Positions 46,998-56,149 of a stretch of 64,000 nt of DNA are shown here, one piece after another. Origin of the DNA: Tridacna crocea (lineage: Eukaryota; Mollusca; Bivalvia; Cardiida; Cardiidae); the NCBI GenBank assembly GCA_943736015.1, contig OX031065.1:3603501-3667500 (forward strand), given 5' to 3'. The stretch's first letter is position 1. Each line of letters begins with the position of its first letter. The position numbers and the translations under genes are program-made. The notes under the pieces were generated by a model that was not told the origin of the DNA, ran no database searches, and was given only the letters and a program-made list of their open reading frames with translations.

Positions 46998-49900
46998 TCA
47001 GTATGCTACATCCACAGTTCCTCCACTCTTGCAGGCCTTACACTTATATTTGTCAATAGCTAATGCATCTGATACACTGATATTGACGCATGAGCCATGG
47101 AACCACTCATCACAATAGTCACACTGTATCATGAAGCGACCATTCCAGGGCTGGCGACACAAGCAATACTTGGTGCCTTCCTCACTGTCAGGAATGATTG
47201 CTGAATCCTGAGGTAGGGATTTGTGCTTTGTGATCCAATTTGGGAGAGTCCTATCCCTACAGGGCATTAGCCTGTCATGGTTCACTACGAACACAGACTT
47301 ATGGAGCTTCACACGATATACGTATGAAGACAGTTTCTTTATTATTATGGCTGGTCCCTTCCAAGGAGATGACAGTTTTCTGGACTGTCCCTTACTAACT
47401 GCTGTATCTAATAGATACACAACATCTCCTTCAGCATATGGCCGTAAAAGAATTTTCAGATCATAATTCTTTTTCATGCGCTTCAGTGAAGTTTTCAGAT
47501 TCTGGCGAGCGGTGTCATGAGCCGATTGCATGTTTTTAACCAGGTCATTGACATACTCGCCATAATCCACAGACTTACTTTTGGGACAAGGGAACATCAA
47601 ATTTGCTGGTGTATTGATCTCCCGTCCCAACATCAATCTATTCGGGGTAAAACCCGTACTTCTGTTTACTGAAGCCCTTATTGCCATAGCTATTTGCTGG
47701 AGGTACTTGTCCCATTGATCCTGTTTTTTACCTAAAAAGCATCGGACAGCATCCATTAAAGTACGATTAAATCGTTCTACCTGTCCGTTGGCTGCAGGTC
47801 GATAAGGAGTGGTTCTAGCCTTATGGATCTGCAAAGCTTTGCATAAAGCTTCAAAAAGTTTTCCGTCAAAGTTCCTGCCTTGATCGGAGAAAATCTGTAG
47901 TGGTAGACCAAAACGCGAAAAAAAGTTATCAATGGCCGCCTGAGCCGTTTCCTCCGCGCGCTGAGAAGGCAAAGGGACACATTCAACCCATTTCGTAAAC
48001 TGGTCCACCATCATTAGGCAGTGAACATTACCAAGCTTTGTTTTAGGTAAAGGACCAATAAAATCTATATGTACCCGCTCCATAGGTACCCCAGCTTGAA
48101 ATTCTGTTAATGGGACCTTTCCATAAGCCTTGTTCTTTTTGCTCTGGTTACAGACATTGCAAGATAGCACATAGGACTCCACATCCTTTGACATACGAAA
48201 CCAGAAAAACTTTTCTTTGAGTTTTGCCTTTGTCCTAGCGACACCTTGATGCCCCGCTGAGGGTATATCATGGTGCAAGGACAAGACAGACTCTTTTAGA
48301 CTTTCGGGGACGACTAGAAGCCAGTCACCCATGTCTTCATCTGGTTTTTGTCTATATAAGACACCATCTATAAGTTTGAACAACTCTTTATCCAGCCAGT
48401 AACTTTTTGCCCCAACGCTGGCAATAAACAAATCTTTTTCAGCTGGTTCTTCCTTTTTCTCGATCCAAGCTAGAAGCATGGCGAGATTTTTGTCTTTATG
48501 TTGCTCGTCTCGCAGTTCACCGAGTGAATAGCCCCAGCACGTTCTTGTGGTGGTACTGGTAGCCAAATCACTCAGGGAGACGGTGCAACACCCTATTTTG
48601 CTCAAACTTCTTTCCTTACGGAAAGTTATGTCAAAGTGTGCTTCTGTACTACCTAACCCGTCAATGTCTCCAGAACCAATGACGTCTAGAAGACGGTCAT
48701 TGCCTGTAAATCTGACTGCGTCTAGAAGACGGCGGTCTTTACAGGGAGCGTCGTCTGTCGGCTGGTCTAGAAGACCCGAGCCTAGACTGCTCTTTATGCC
48801 TGGATGCTGCCCTGAATGGTCTAGAAGACCCGATTCAGTCTGCAGCTTTTTCGCAGTACAAGATCTTTCTGAAAAAATCTGGCGGACTCCCACTGACCTG
48901 GCCTCGCCCCTTCTTGCACCTACCACTTTTCGGTTAACCTCTGTCAGAGGTGCCTTCCCTTCCTGCACGACCAGACTAACAGCCTCGTCCACCTCGTCAG
49001 TGAACTTAGCCCACTGGGTATGCGCCCTCGTGCAGTAATGGCATCCTCCGCATGGTAGGTCCGCAAGCTTGATGCCAGAAATGTACTTTAAGCATGGACT
49101 TAAAGGATCTGGGATCCTTGAAAGTGCGTCCGCATTTCCATGCTTTGATCCTTCTCGATGTTTGACCACCATGTGGTATTGAGAAAGTTCCTCAATCCAT
49201 CGAGCTAGCTGGCCCTGCGGTTCTTTGAACCTTAATAACCAGGTTAAACTGGAGTGGTCTGTCCTTACTGTAAAGATCTTACCAAGCAGATAGAACCTGA
49301 ACTGTCTAGTAAACCTCACAATGGCCAACAACTCCCTCCGGGTGGTGCAATAATTCTGTTGCTCAGGAGTCAGAGAAAAACTGCTAAAAGCAATCACCTT
49401 CTCGACCCCATTCTGCAACTGAATCAACTCAGCGCCTATGGCAAACTGAGATGCATCCACATCCAAAATGAAGGTATCATTGACGTTCGGTAAAGCTAGA
49501 ACAGGTGGACTTGTAAGTACTGCTTTTAACTTTTCAAAAGCACCCTGATGCTCTTCACCCCATGTAAAGGGTTTTCCCCCTGTCAGTTTGTACAGAGGAC
49601 AAGCGATCTCTGCAAAATCTTTTACGAACATTCTATGGTAATTAGCTAACCCCAGAAACCGTTCGACATCTTTAGAATTTTTGGGCGTTGGCCAATTTCT
49701 AACAGTTTCTGTATCTTTTTCTGTCATGGATAAAGAGTTTCCAATTACAGATCTGCCCAGAAACTCCACTTCATTTTGAAAGAAGAGGCATTTCTTAGGC
49801 TTTAGCTTCATACCATGTGTTCTGAATCTATCCAGGACTTGACATAGATTTTGCAAGTGCTCTTCAAAAGTTTTTCCCATTACAAGAATGTCATCTAAAA

Positions 49901-51140
49901 AGGCAAGTACAATCTTCCAGGTCAGTCCCTTCAGTATGAAGTTGACAACCCGGGAGAATGTGGCAGGTGCATTGGTCAGACCAAAACCCATCTTTAAGTG
50001 TTCAAAGAGTCCGAACTTGGTAAGAAAAGCTGTTTTCTTACGATCTTCCTCTTTGACCTTAACTTGCCAATAAGCAGAATTTGCACCTAGTTTAGAAAAC
50101 CAGATGTTTCCTGCCAGCGTGTCAAGACAATCTTCAACTAGTGGTAATGGGAATGTGTCTTTCACTGTGACGTCATTCAAAGCTCGGTAGTCTATGCACC
50201 ACCGAACTGAGCCATCCCTTTTCCTGATTAAAACAGGAGAAGAAGCCCATTCAGACACAGATTCCTGAATGACGCCTGCATCCAACATTTTCTTCAGGTG
50301 AGCTTCTTCCTCATCAACAAAACACGCAGGTGTTCTACGCATTCTTTGTTTGATAGGCTTAGCGTCACCTGTATCAATTGCATGCTCTATAGCTGTGAAT
50401 TGACCAAGGTCAAACTCACTTTGAGCAAAGACATCGGCATAGCTACGTAGAACGCCAGCTAATTTCGATTCTTGCTCTGCATTTAGGTGCGTTCTGGATG
50501 CCTCAAACACACCTTGCAAATGCAATGGTAATTCCACAGCTATATTGCTCTCACCTTTGTGGCTAGAAGCCACAAGATTCACTGATCCGTGACCCTGGGG
50601 TTTTCCCGTTGAGCTAGAAGCCGCAACAGGCCTAAACCCCTTACTGAATTCAGTTGGGCTAGAAGCCGCAACTGACCTTGACATATGGCGTAAATTAGTT
50701 GGGCTAGAAGCCGCAACAGACCTTTTTCCATGATTACGTATTGTTGGGCTAGAAGCCGCAACACTACTAGACCCTGATATGGAAGATTGGCTAGAAGCCA
50801 TTCTTTCATCTGCACTGTGCATGTCCCCTAAAACAGTGTCAATTTCGTGTGCATTCGCAATAATTTCATTCTTTTTCAATGTTTTGAAATTATCGGTGGG
50901 GTTAACCAGACAGATGATCGGTCTATCACCGACAGATCTGACAATACAAGGCATTAGTACCTTTCTTTGGTGTATCAGATCACCAGGTTCTAGATAATAA
51001 TCACCCAGCTGGTCGTCCAATTTACATGCAACACGAACGACAGAATTGGGAGGGACCACCACCCTTTTTGTCAAAGACTCCCTAGCCACAACAGGTTTTT
51101 TATCTTGCAAATAACATGTCGTCTGAAATAGGGGCGACAT
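46998..51140 (-). CDS. pol: Gypsy Pol: RT, RNase H, integrase, PHD finger
   Basis: 1380 codons. Order: an N-terminal region with five or more VAASSP-type repeats (about residues 113-196); reverse transcriptase (about 255-440; FLDD catalytic box near 414-417); RNase H (DVDASQ, TRRELLAIV, TDHSSL, GNADALSR); a linker with LLD repeats; integrase with the HHCC zinc region (HHDIPSAGHQG, CNVCNQ) and DDE core (HIDFIGPLP, FSDQGRNF, NGQVERFNRTL); then a C-terminal PHD finger (about 1325-1372, starting YCLCRQPWNGRF). In RT motif A the usual Asp is Gly (SKLGANSAYWQ, residue 352, codon GGT at 50085-50087), which should abolish polymerase activity. The N-terminus joins the protease through one in-frame stop. 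Confidence 0.93.
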   Translation of the reverse strand: MSPLFQTTCYLQDKKPVVARESLTKRVVVPPNSVVRVACKLDDQLGDYYLEPGDLIHQRKVLMPCIVRSVGDRPIICLVNPTDNFKTLKKNEIIANAHEIDTVLGDMHSADERMASSQSSISGSSSVAASSPTIRNHGKRSVAASSPTNLRHMSRSVAASSPTEFSKGFRPVAASSSTGKPQGHGSVNLVASSHKGESNIAVELPLHLQGVFEASRTHLNAEQESKLAGVLRSYADVFAQSEFDLGQFTAIEHAIDTGDAKPIKQRMRRTPACFVDEEEAHLKKMLDAGVIQESVSEWASSPVLIRKRDGSVRWCIDYRALNDVTVKDTFPLPLVEDCLDTLAGNIWFSKLGANSAYWQVKVKEEDRKKTAFLTKFGLFEHLKMGFGLTNAPATFSRVVNFILKGLTWKIVLAFLDDILVMGKTFEEHLQNLCQVLDRFRTHGMKLKPKKCLFFQNEVEFLGRSVIGNSLSMTEKDTETVRNWPTPKNSKDVERFLGLANYHRMFVKDFAEIACPLYKLTGGKPFTWGEEHQGAFEKLKAVLTSPPVLALPNVNDTFILDVDASQFAIGAELIQLQNGVEKVIAFSSFSLTPEQQNYCTTRRELLAIVRFTRQFRFYLLGKIFTVRTDHSSLTWLLRFKEPQGQLARWIEELSQYHMVVKHREGSKHGNADALSRIPDPLSPCLKYISGIKLADLPCGGCHYCTRAHTQWAKFTDEVDEAVSLVVQEGKAPLTEVNRKVVGARRGEARSVGVRQIFSERSCTAKKLQTESGLLDHSGQHPGIKSSLGSGLLDQPTDDAPCKDRRLLDAVRFTGNDRLLDVIGSGDIDGLGSTEAHFDITFRKERSLSKIGCCTVSLSDLATSTTTRTCWGYSLGELRDEQHKDKNLAMLLAWIEKKEEPAEKDLFIASVGAKSYWLDKELFKLIDGVLYRQKPDEDMGDWLLVVPESLKESVLSLHHDIPSAGHQGVARTKAKLKEKFFWFRMSKDVESYVLSCNVCNQSKKNKAYGKVPLTEFQAGVPMERVHIDFIGPLPKTKLGNVHCLMMVDQFTKWVECVPLPSQRAEETAQAAIDNFFSRFGLPLQIFSDQGRNFDGKLFEALCKALQIHKARTTPYRPAANGQVERFNRTLMDAVRCFLGKKQDQWDKYLQQIAMAIRASVNRSTGFTPNRLMLGREINTPANLMFPCPKSKSVDYGEYVNDLVKNMQSAHDTARQNLKTSLKRMKKNYDLKILLRPYAEGDVVYLLDTAVSKGQSRKLSSPWKGPAIIIKKLSSYVYRVKLHKSVFVVNHDRLMPCRDRTLPNWITKHKSLPQDSAIIPDSEEGTKYCLCRQPWNGRFMIQCDYCDEWFHGSCVNISVSDALAIDKYKCKACKSGGTVDVAY

Positions 51141-51158
51141 AAAGTCTTTCCCTAATTA

Positions 51159-51589
51159 TTGAGAGCCAAGACATATCTGCACAGGTTTAAATATGAAACC
51201 TGGTAAAATGTTGTCCCTATCCGCCATCTGCATCACGATATCCTTGATCTTTTTAGGTTTTTGTTTCAAGGTATCGTAAACCTGCTTGGAAAGAATAGAA
51301 ATTTCCGCTCCCGAGTCAATCCTAGCCTGAATATCTCTCCCCCCGACTTTCAAATTGATGAAAGAAGAGCCTGCACAAACAATGTGAACCTTAACTGGCT
51401 CGTCCTTAAAGGTAGGAGGATTAGGATTGATAATGGTCGCAGTATTACTACTCCCTTTAGTCTGGTTAGAAACCGAGACCGACTCAGAAGTCAGGTTAGA
51501 AACCGTGACCTTCGACTGAGTTTGACCACTTTTAAATGTTTCTTTGACAGAGGACTGAGGGGCGTGGTCCTTGACCTCAGTCCTTACCC
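51159..51589 (-). CDS. pro: Gypsy protease region of Pol (5' part, ends at an in-frame stop)
   Basis: Frame entered by the -1 slip. It carries a Ser/Thr-rich linker, then INLKVGGRDIQARIDSGAE, whose D-S-G-A is the aspartic protease active-site motif, and ends CLGSQ followed by TAA at 51156-51158. The next codons continue in the same frame into the RT open frame, so the TAA looks like a single nonsense change rather than a designed end. Confidence 0.8.
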
Positions 51590-53155
51590 ATTTAAATTCT
51601 GCTGGTTTTCTTTGTTTTTCTTCTGTAACCAGGCCTTGTACCTCTTACAATCTTTTTTGTAATGGCCAGCCTTTTTACAGAAGAAACAATGATCACCTGG
51701 TTTGGCCTTTCTTTTTTCTTTTTCCGACTTAATTGCTTCAGCAACGACCTTTTTGACTTCATCCAGGGTTATCTGATTGATGGACACTTGATCTGTAGAT
51801 TTTTTACTCTTTTTCTGTCCATCAACAGCCCTGGTAATGTATTGGTGGTGTTTCACCAAATTCAAGGCCTGCTGAATACTTTTAGGGTTTTCAAGGCAAG
51901 CATGTTTAGCTGCTTCCTTGTCCAAACAACCCTGACTAAATCTAGCAACAGCCTCCTGAATTCTGTGACTTTCAGGTAAGTCTTTGTAGGCTGAAGTAGC
52001 AAGGGACATGACCCTATCTGCCCAGTCTTCTAAAGTTTCCTCTGGATGTTGAGAGGCTTGCTGGAAGTTGACTCGAGCAGTTTCAATTAAGTCAATGGAG
52101 CCAAACCTACTTTCAAGTTTTTTGAGCATTTCCTTGAAAGTAAATTCTTCATCCATCCTAAATGTGATGGTGAAGAAGTCTAGAGCCTTTCCTTCTAGAC
52201 TCCAAGTCAAATAATCCTTGCATTCCTGCTCTCCCCAGTTAGAAACCGACCTATAGCTCTCGAACATTTTTCTGAACGAGAACCAGCTCGTCTTGCCATT
52301 AAAATGTAGATTTTTTGGCAGCAGAGCTGGTTTCCCTCTTTTCAGAATGGCGGGTCTAGAAGACGCCTGCCTGTCCAAAGCTATTTTAGGTTTAGGAGAA
52401 CCAGAACTGGAACTTGAGGAAGACTCGTCCGGATAGAATCCAGTCGGTCTTCTGTTAACCCTCAACTTCCTGGACTTTTTGCTTGTGCTGGTGAGTCTCG
52501 GGATAGGCAGCTGAGCTAATTGTTCCTTAATGGTACTTGTTTTAGGAACCTGTTTCTCCAGATTCTCAAACTCCTGTGTGAGGGGCTTGAATCCTGGAGG
52601 GACACGCGGAGTAGCAGTGTGCACGGAAGATTGTCTAGAAGACATATCCACAGCAGCCGCTTGTCTAGAAGACAAGTCAAAAGTTGCCGGCTGCTGTGCC
52701 AGCGACTGCTGCAACTCCAACTGGGTCCTAATCAATCTCTGCAAGTCTTGAATTTGCTTGGCTGTCTGTTCTTGGAGGACTTGCAAAGTTACCATATCCA
52801 TCTGGGTTTTTAATGGGCTTTGCCTGGGTGCAGGCAAAGGTGATTTGGGTGGTTGCAGATGGAAAGTTGGTTTAGGCGGAGAAACCAACTTATGTAATTG
52901 CTCAGTCTGTGCAGAATGTTTAACGGGTTCAATTTTTTGCACAGAAGGTCTAGTTTGATGGGGTGGGGTTTGTAAAGTAGCAGCAGTCCTCGGAACTGTT
53001 GTAAATTCCGAAAACATTTGCTCCAAACCCTGGCTTTTAGTAGGCCGTATATCACTTTGTGATAAAAGCCTACGTAGCTGATCCTCAGTCTCACTTATTT
53101 GAGACTCAAGTTCAGCCCTTTCTGCCTCTAGTGCGGTTAAGGGAGGAAGTGGCAA
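51584..53155 (-). CDS. gag: Gypsy Gag polyprotein
   Basis: 523 residues. The N-terminus (MPLPPLTALEAERAELESQI) is coiled-coil-like. A Pro/Gln-rich linker follows, then a capsid-like helical region with WADRVMSLATSAYKDLP, then one CCHC zinc knuckle (CFFCKKAGHYKKDC) near the C-terminus. Gag forms the intracellular particle that packages the element RNA. Three copies of the CTTCTAG motif fall in this frame and encode Ser-Ser-Arg each time. A slippery heptamer lies a few bases before its stop. Confidence 0.92.
   Translation of the reverse strand: MPLPPLTALEAERAELESQISETEDQLRRLLSQSDIRPTKSQGLEQMFSEFTTVPRTAATLQTPPHQTRPSVQKIEPVKHSAQTEQLHKLVSPPKPTFHLQPPKSPLPAPRQSPLKTQMDMVTLQVLQEQTAKQIQDLQRLIRTQLELQQSLAQQPATFDLSSRQAAAVDMSSRQSSVHTATPRVPPGFKPLTQEFENLEKQVPKTSTIKEQLAQLPIPRLTSTSKKSRKLRVNRRPTGFYPDESSSSSSSGSPKPKIALDRQASSRPAILKRGKPALLPKNLHFNGKTSWFSFRKMFESYRSVSNWGEQECKDYLTWSLEGKALDFFTITFRMDEEFTFKEMLKKLESRFGSIDLIETARVNFQQASQHPEETLEDWADRVMSLATSAYKDLPESHRIQEAVARFSQGCLDKEAAKHACLENPKSIQQALNLVKHHQYITRAVDGQKKSKKSTDQVSINQITLDEVKKVVAEAIKSEKEKRKAKPGDHCFFCKKAGHYKKDCKRYKAWLQKKNKENQQNLNG
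51590..51596 (-). promoter_or_regulatory. Candidate -1 ribosomal frameshift site
   Basis: In element sense this is T TTA AAT in the gag frame, followed by GGG TAA. A -1 slip here reads TTT AAA TGG and enters the protease-pol frame, which is open from this point. It fits the X XXY YYZ pattern. No pseudoknot was worked out. Confidence 0.65.
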
Positions 53156-53970
53156 ACTCTTATCTGCCCTTTCTCTCTTAAGTTGTTTTCAGGAAGGAAC
53201 ACTGAAATCTAATTGATTTCAGGTTTCTTCCTCAACTGCCCCCATCATCATCATGGAGAACGCCATTTTAGTCACTGGACCATACATATCTCTATGGTAG
53301 ACAATGGCCTCTGCTCTTTTCTGGCCAATGCCTTTAATGCTGCAGAGTTGGTCAACAGTTGCAGTGTTGATGTTCATTCTGCTCATTTTTTCCAAAGAGA
53401 AATGAATACAGGCAATTTTTTGTGTTTAATAAAAAATTAAACAAAATGCAAAACCTGCAAGGAAAAAGCATGCAATTTAAACAACAAAGAAAGCAATAAC
53501 TGACAGTTAAATTCAAGTGCTTAGAAAGCGTACCTGAAAATAACAGAAAAACTTTCTAATTGTAAAACAGGTGGGTGGGGTAAGTACTGGCTTTACAGTA
53601 AAATGGGCGCTTCCTGCCTGTAAAGATTAAAATGGCATACCCTAACCTGATTTAAATTAGCCTTTCTTTCTTTTCTGTGTAGACCAAATTTGTAACTGAC
53701 ATGTGAAACCACCTCGGCTAGAAGCCAATTTAGGTAACACAAGAAAACTGGGACCAAACAAGTAGAACTCAATTTAGTCTTGAAGTCAAAAGTTGTATTG
53801 AATGAATAGAACTCAATTCAATACCCTTATCCACAACAGGTGCCTTGTTTTCAAATTGTTTTTCAAGCTAGAAGCCTGAGGGAGTCTTTTTTGGAATTTA
53901 TAGAAGGCTCGCGAAAACACAATACCAACAACCAAAAAGACTGGAAACAATCGAAAACTTTCTTGTTTTT
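53156..53970 (-). other. Gypsy 5' leader
   Basis: Untranslated region between the primer site and gag. It holds two copies of the dispersed CTAGAAG motif (53718, 53868). No other gene is seen. Confidence 0.7.
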
Positions 53971-53984
53971 AATCCTCGTCGCCA
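53971..53984 (-). promoter_or_regulatory. Gypsy primer binding site
   Basis: In element sense TGGCGACGAGGATT starts two bases after the 5' LTR. The TGG start pairs with the CCA end of a tRNA. I cannot name the tRNA with confidence. Confidence 0.7.
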
Positions 53985-53986
53985 AT

Positions 53987-54207
53987 AAAGTGTGCCGAGT
54001 TATTATTTTGGGGCGATACCTGTCCTTTAGTGGCTGTAAATACTTGTGAAGGTGCTAACTTCTGTATTTCTTTATCTTCTGACTTCGTGAACGTCTACAC
54101 AGTAGTTAGTCAGGTGAGAGAGTGAACAAAGAGAAATACTGGTTCCCTATATCAATTTTACCCGCCACTCTGGTTTCCCAGTGACACTGGTACCCAGCGT
54201 CACTACA
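53987..54207 (-). repeat. Gypsy 5' LTR
   Basis: 221 bp. In element sense it starts TGTAGTGACG and ends GGCACACTTT. The boundary is fixed by the duplicated target and the empty site, so the LTR end is TG...TT rather than the usual TG...CA. It appears identical to the 3' LTR. Confidence 0.92.
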
Positions 54208-54212
54208 GCTTT

Positions 54213-54768
54213 ATGAGCAACTGGGGTCTTATTGTTTTGAAGTTTGTTGCCGATTTTCGGACAAAATCCCCTAACCATTGTTCATTTTACAAGATTGTAT
54301 AATAAGATAAATATATTCCCTAAAGGAACACAAAATTTCACTTAAAAATGTCCACCCAAAGCGAAGATATACGTTTTTGAATGGACCTGGGTAGAGGAAA
54401 ATATGCTGACAAGACACCATTTTCATTTTCAGAGTATGTACATGGACACCAGATCAGAAAAAGCTTGTGGTAACTGGACACCAACCTTTAAATCATCAAT
54501 ATTTCTGCCTGAAACTCGATGCATGGGCTGTATACGAAGACTATTTTTGTAAACATTATGTCACTACGGTCCATTACCTGATAAAGAGCATGTTCAACGC
54601 AATTTCATTACTTGTAGCACTTGCTTTTTCGAAATATTTGCAATGTTACGGCAATTTACGAAGTAGACCTACGATGCTTGATCACAATTGACCGGTCATT
54701 GCCTCCAATGTTGGTGCAAGACATGTTCTTTTTTTACAGCGTTTCAATTTTATGAATGGCGTATAAAC
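54213..54768 (+). repeat. Left arm, inner part, of the inverted duplication
   Basis: It matches the complement of 55437-55990. The inner ends of both arms run into piggyBac-like terminal sequence (AACCCATTACCACGCAATCA against its complement at about 55410-55436), so the centre of the palindrome is itself flanked by MITE-type ends. Confidence 0.9.
54433..54691 (+). CDS. Putative small gene, left copy, exon 2
   Basis: Acceptor TTTCATTTTCAG; open frame to TGA at 54691, containing LVVTGHQPLNHQYFCLKLDA and a hydrophobic stretch near SLLVALAF. With exon 1 it gives 92 residues. The function is unknown. The exon may be longer or end earlier (a GTAAAC lies after EDYF). Confidence 0.35.
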
Positions 54769-55436
54769 CCATTACCACGCAATCACGAGCTTTAATATCC
54801 CTGGGAAAGATGGCTTCGAAAAACATTGTCTATAAAGAAAAAAACCCTATTAACTAGATCTAATACAGAGTGTACATTATTTACCACATTTGGTCTGATT
54901 CTTAGTTTAAACAACTTTCAAATCCGCTTGGCCAACTGCCAGCGGGATCTTAGAATGACGTTCTAGCCTTCGTACATTTGCATGCGTGCGTTTGTTCGTC
55001 TACGCGTTTATTTCTAAATTTTTTATTTAATTGACTTCTCCTCAGAAACCACCAAGTGGAAATCAACAAAATTCAACGTGGATGATTCCATAACTTTCTT
55101 TCGAGATACTTCGATCCTTTAATAAAGATGGCTTACATGTATGTGGAAGGAGCTTATTTTCCGTGTACGGCGCGTTGTGAAAATTGTAAAATTTGTCCTC
55201 TCAAAAGAACTCAATCACGAGATTGGCATTGGGTAGCTTTCTATCACATTCCTTCAATAAATTTTGATCTGCTGAAAAACATGGCATTTGTTGGTGGGAC
55301 TTATTTTCTCTTTGTGTCATAAAGCGGAAGTACTTGCAGCTCTTTAAATAAATTCATTGATAATACATGTATGTAGATCTACATGTATTTCATAACACAG
55401 ATTGCGTGAAAGCTCGTGATTGCGTGGTAATGGGTT
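54769..55436. other. Spacer of the inverted duplication
   Basis: About 670 bp. Its ends carry complementary piggyBac-like MITE termini (ATTACCACGCAATCACGAGC and its complement). The middle has one 64-codon frame (55128-55322) with four Cys in CTARCENCKICP and no recognised family; I do not call it a gene. Confidence 0.5.
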
Positions 55437-55510
55437 AATACGCCATTCATAGAACTGAAACGCTGTAAAAAAAGAACATGTCTTGCACCAACATTGGAGA
55501 TAATGACCGG

Positions 55511-55769
55511 TCAATTGTGATCAAGCATCGTAGGTCTACTTCGTAAATTGCCGTAACATTGCAAATATTTCGAAAAAGCAAGTGCTACAAGTAATGAAAT
55601 TGCGTTGAACATGCTCTTTATCAGGTAATGGACCGTAGTGACATAATGTTTACAAAAATAGTCTTCGTATACAGCCCATGCATCGAGTTTCAGGCAGAAA
55701 TATTGATGATTTAAAGGTTGGTGTCCAGTTACCACAAGCTTTTTCTGATCTGGTGTCCATGTACATACT
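55511..55769 (-). CDS. Putative small gene, right copy, exon 2
   Basis: Mirror of 54433-54691 with an identical translation from the Val-Thr-Gly-His segment to the stop. Confidence 0.35.
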
Positions 55770-56129
55770 CTGAAAATGAAAATGGTGTCTTGTCAGCATA
55801 TTTTCCTCTACCCAGGTCCATTCAAAAACGTATATCTTCGCTTTGGATGGACATTTCTACGTGAAATTTTGTGTTCCTTTAGGGAATACATTTATCTTAT
55901 CATACAAACTTGTAAAATGAACAATGGTTTGGGGATTTTGTCCGAAAATCGGCAACAAACTTCAAAACAATAAGACCCCAGTTGCTCATAAAGCCACAGC
56001 TCGCTTATATTATGATGGTATTATTATTCCCTAGCATGTGTGTAAACAGATCAATCATTCGTCTTGACATTGCTGTAAATCAACATTTCTATCTAGGTTA
56101 ATCAGGTCCATAAAAATGAAAATACTTAC

Positions 56130-56149
56130 ACCATCTCCGGTTCTTCCAT
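56130..56149 (-). CDS. Putative small gene, right copy, exon 1
   Basis: Mirror of 45303-45322 with the same start codon and GTAAGT donor. The intron here is only about 360 bp because no retrotransposon is inserted. Confidence 0.35.

Larger units (their letters stand above)
45460..54207 (-). mobile_element. Ty3/Gypsy LTR retrotransposon, very recent insertion
   Basis: Two 221-bp LTRs, identical by eye, flank leader, gag, protease, RT, RNase H, integrase and a long 3' noncoding region, all on the minus strand. A 5-bp target duplication (GCTTT on plus, 45455-45459 and 54208-54212) is confirmed by the empty site in the opposite arm of the host palindrome (about 55990). Identical LTRs mean it inserted recently. 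The copy is nonetheless defective: a stop between protease and RT, and a lost RT catalytic Asp. No env gene is seen. It lies inside the intron of a putative small gene in the left palindrome arm. Confidence 0.95.

Noticed and set aside
48547..49038. Plus-strand 163-codon frame
   Set aside because: Antisense shadow of the Gypsy pol linker.
45798..53874. Heat-shock elements as explanation of CTAGAAG
   Set aside because: The heat-shock pattern is nTTCnnGAAn; these sites read CTAGAAG with AGA loops, and are strand-biased and within coding sequence.
55128..55322. Cysteine-rich small protein gene or piggyBac C-terminal domain
   Set aside because: Four Cys without a recognisable ring pattern, and no supporting upstream transposase.
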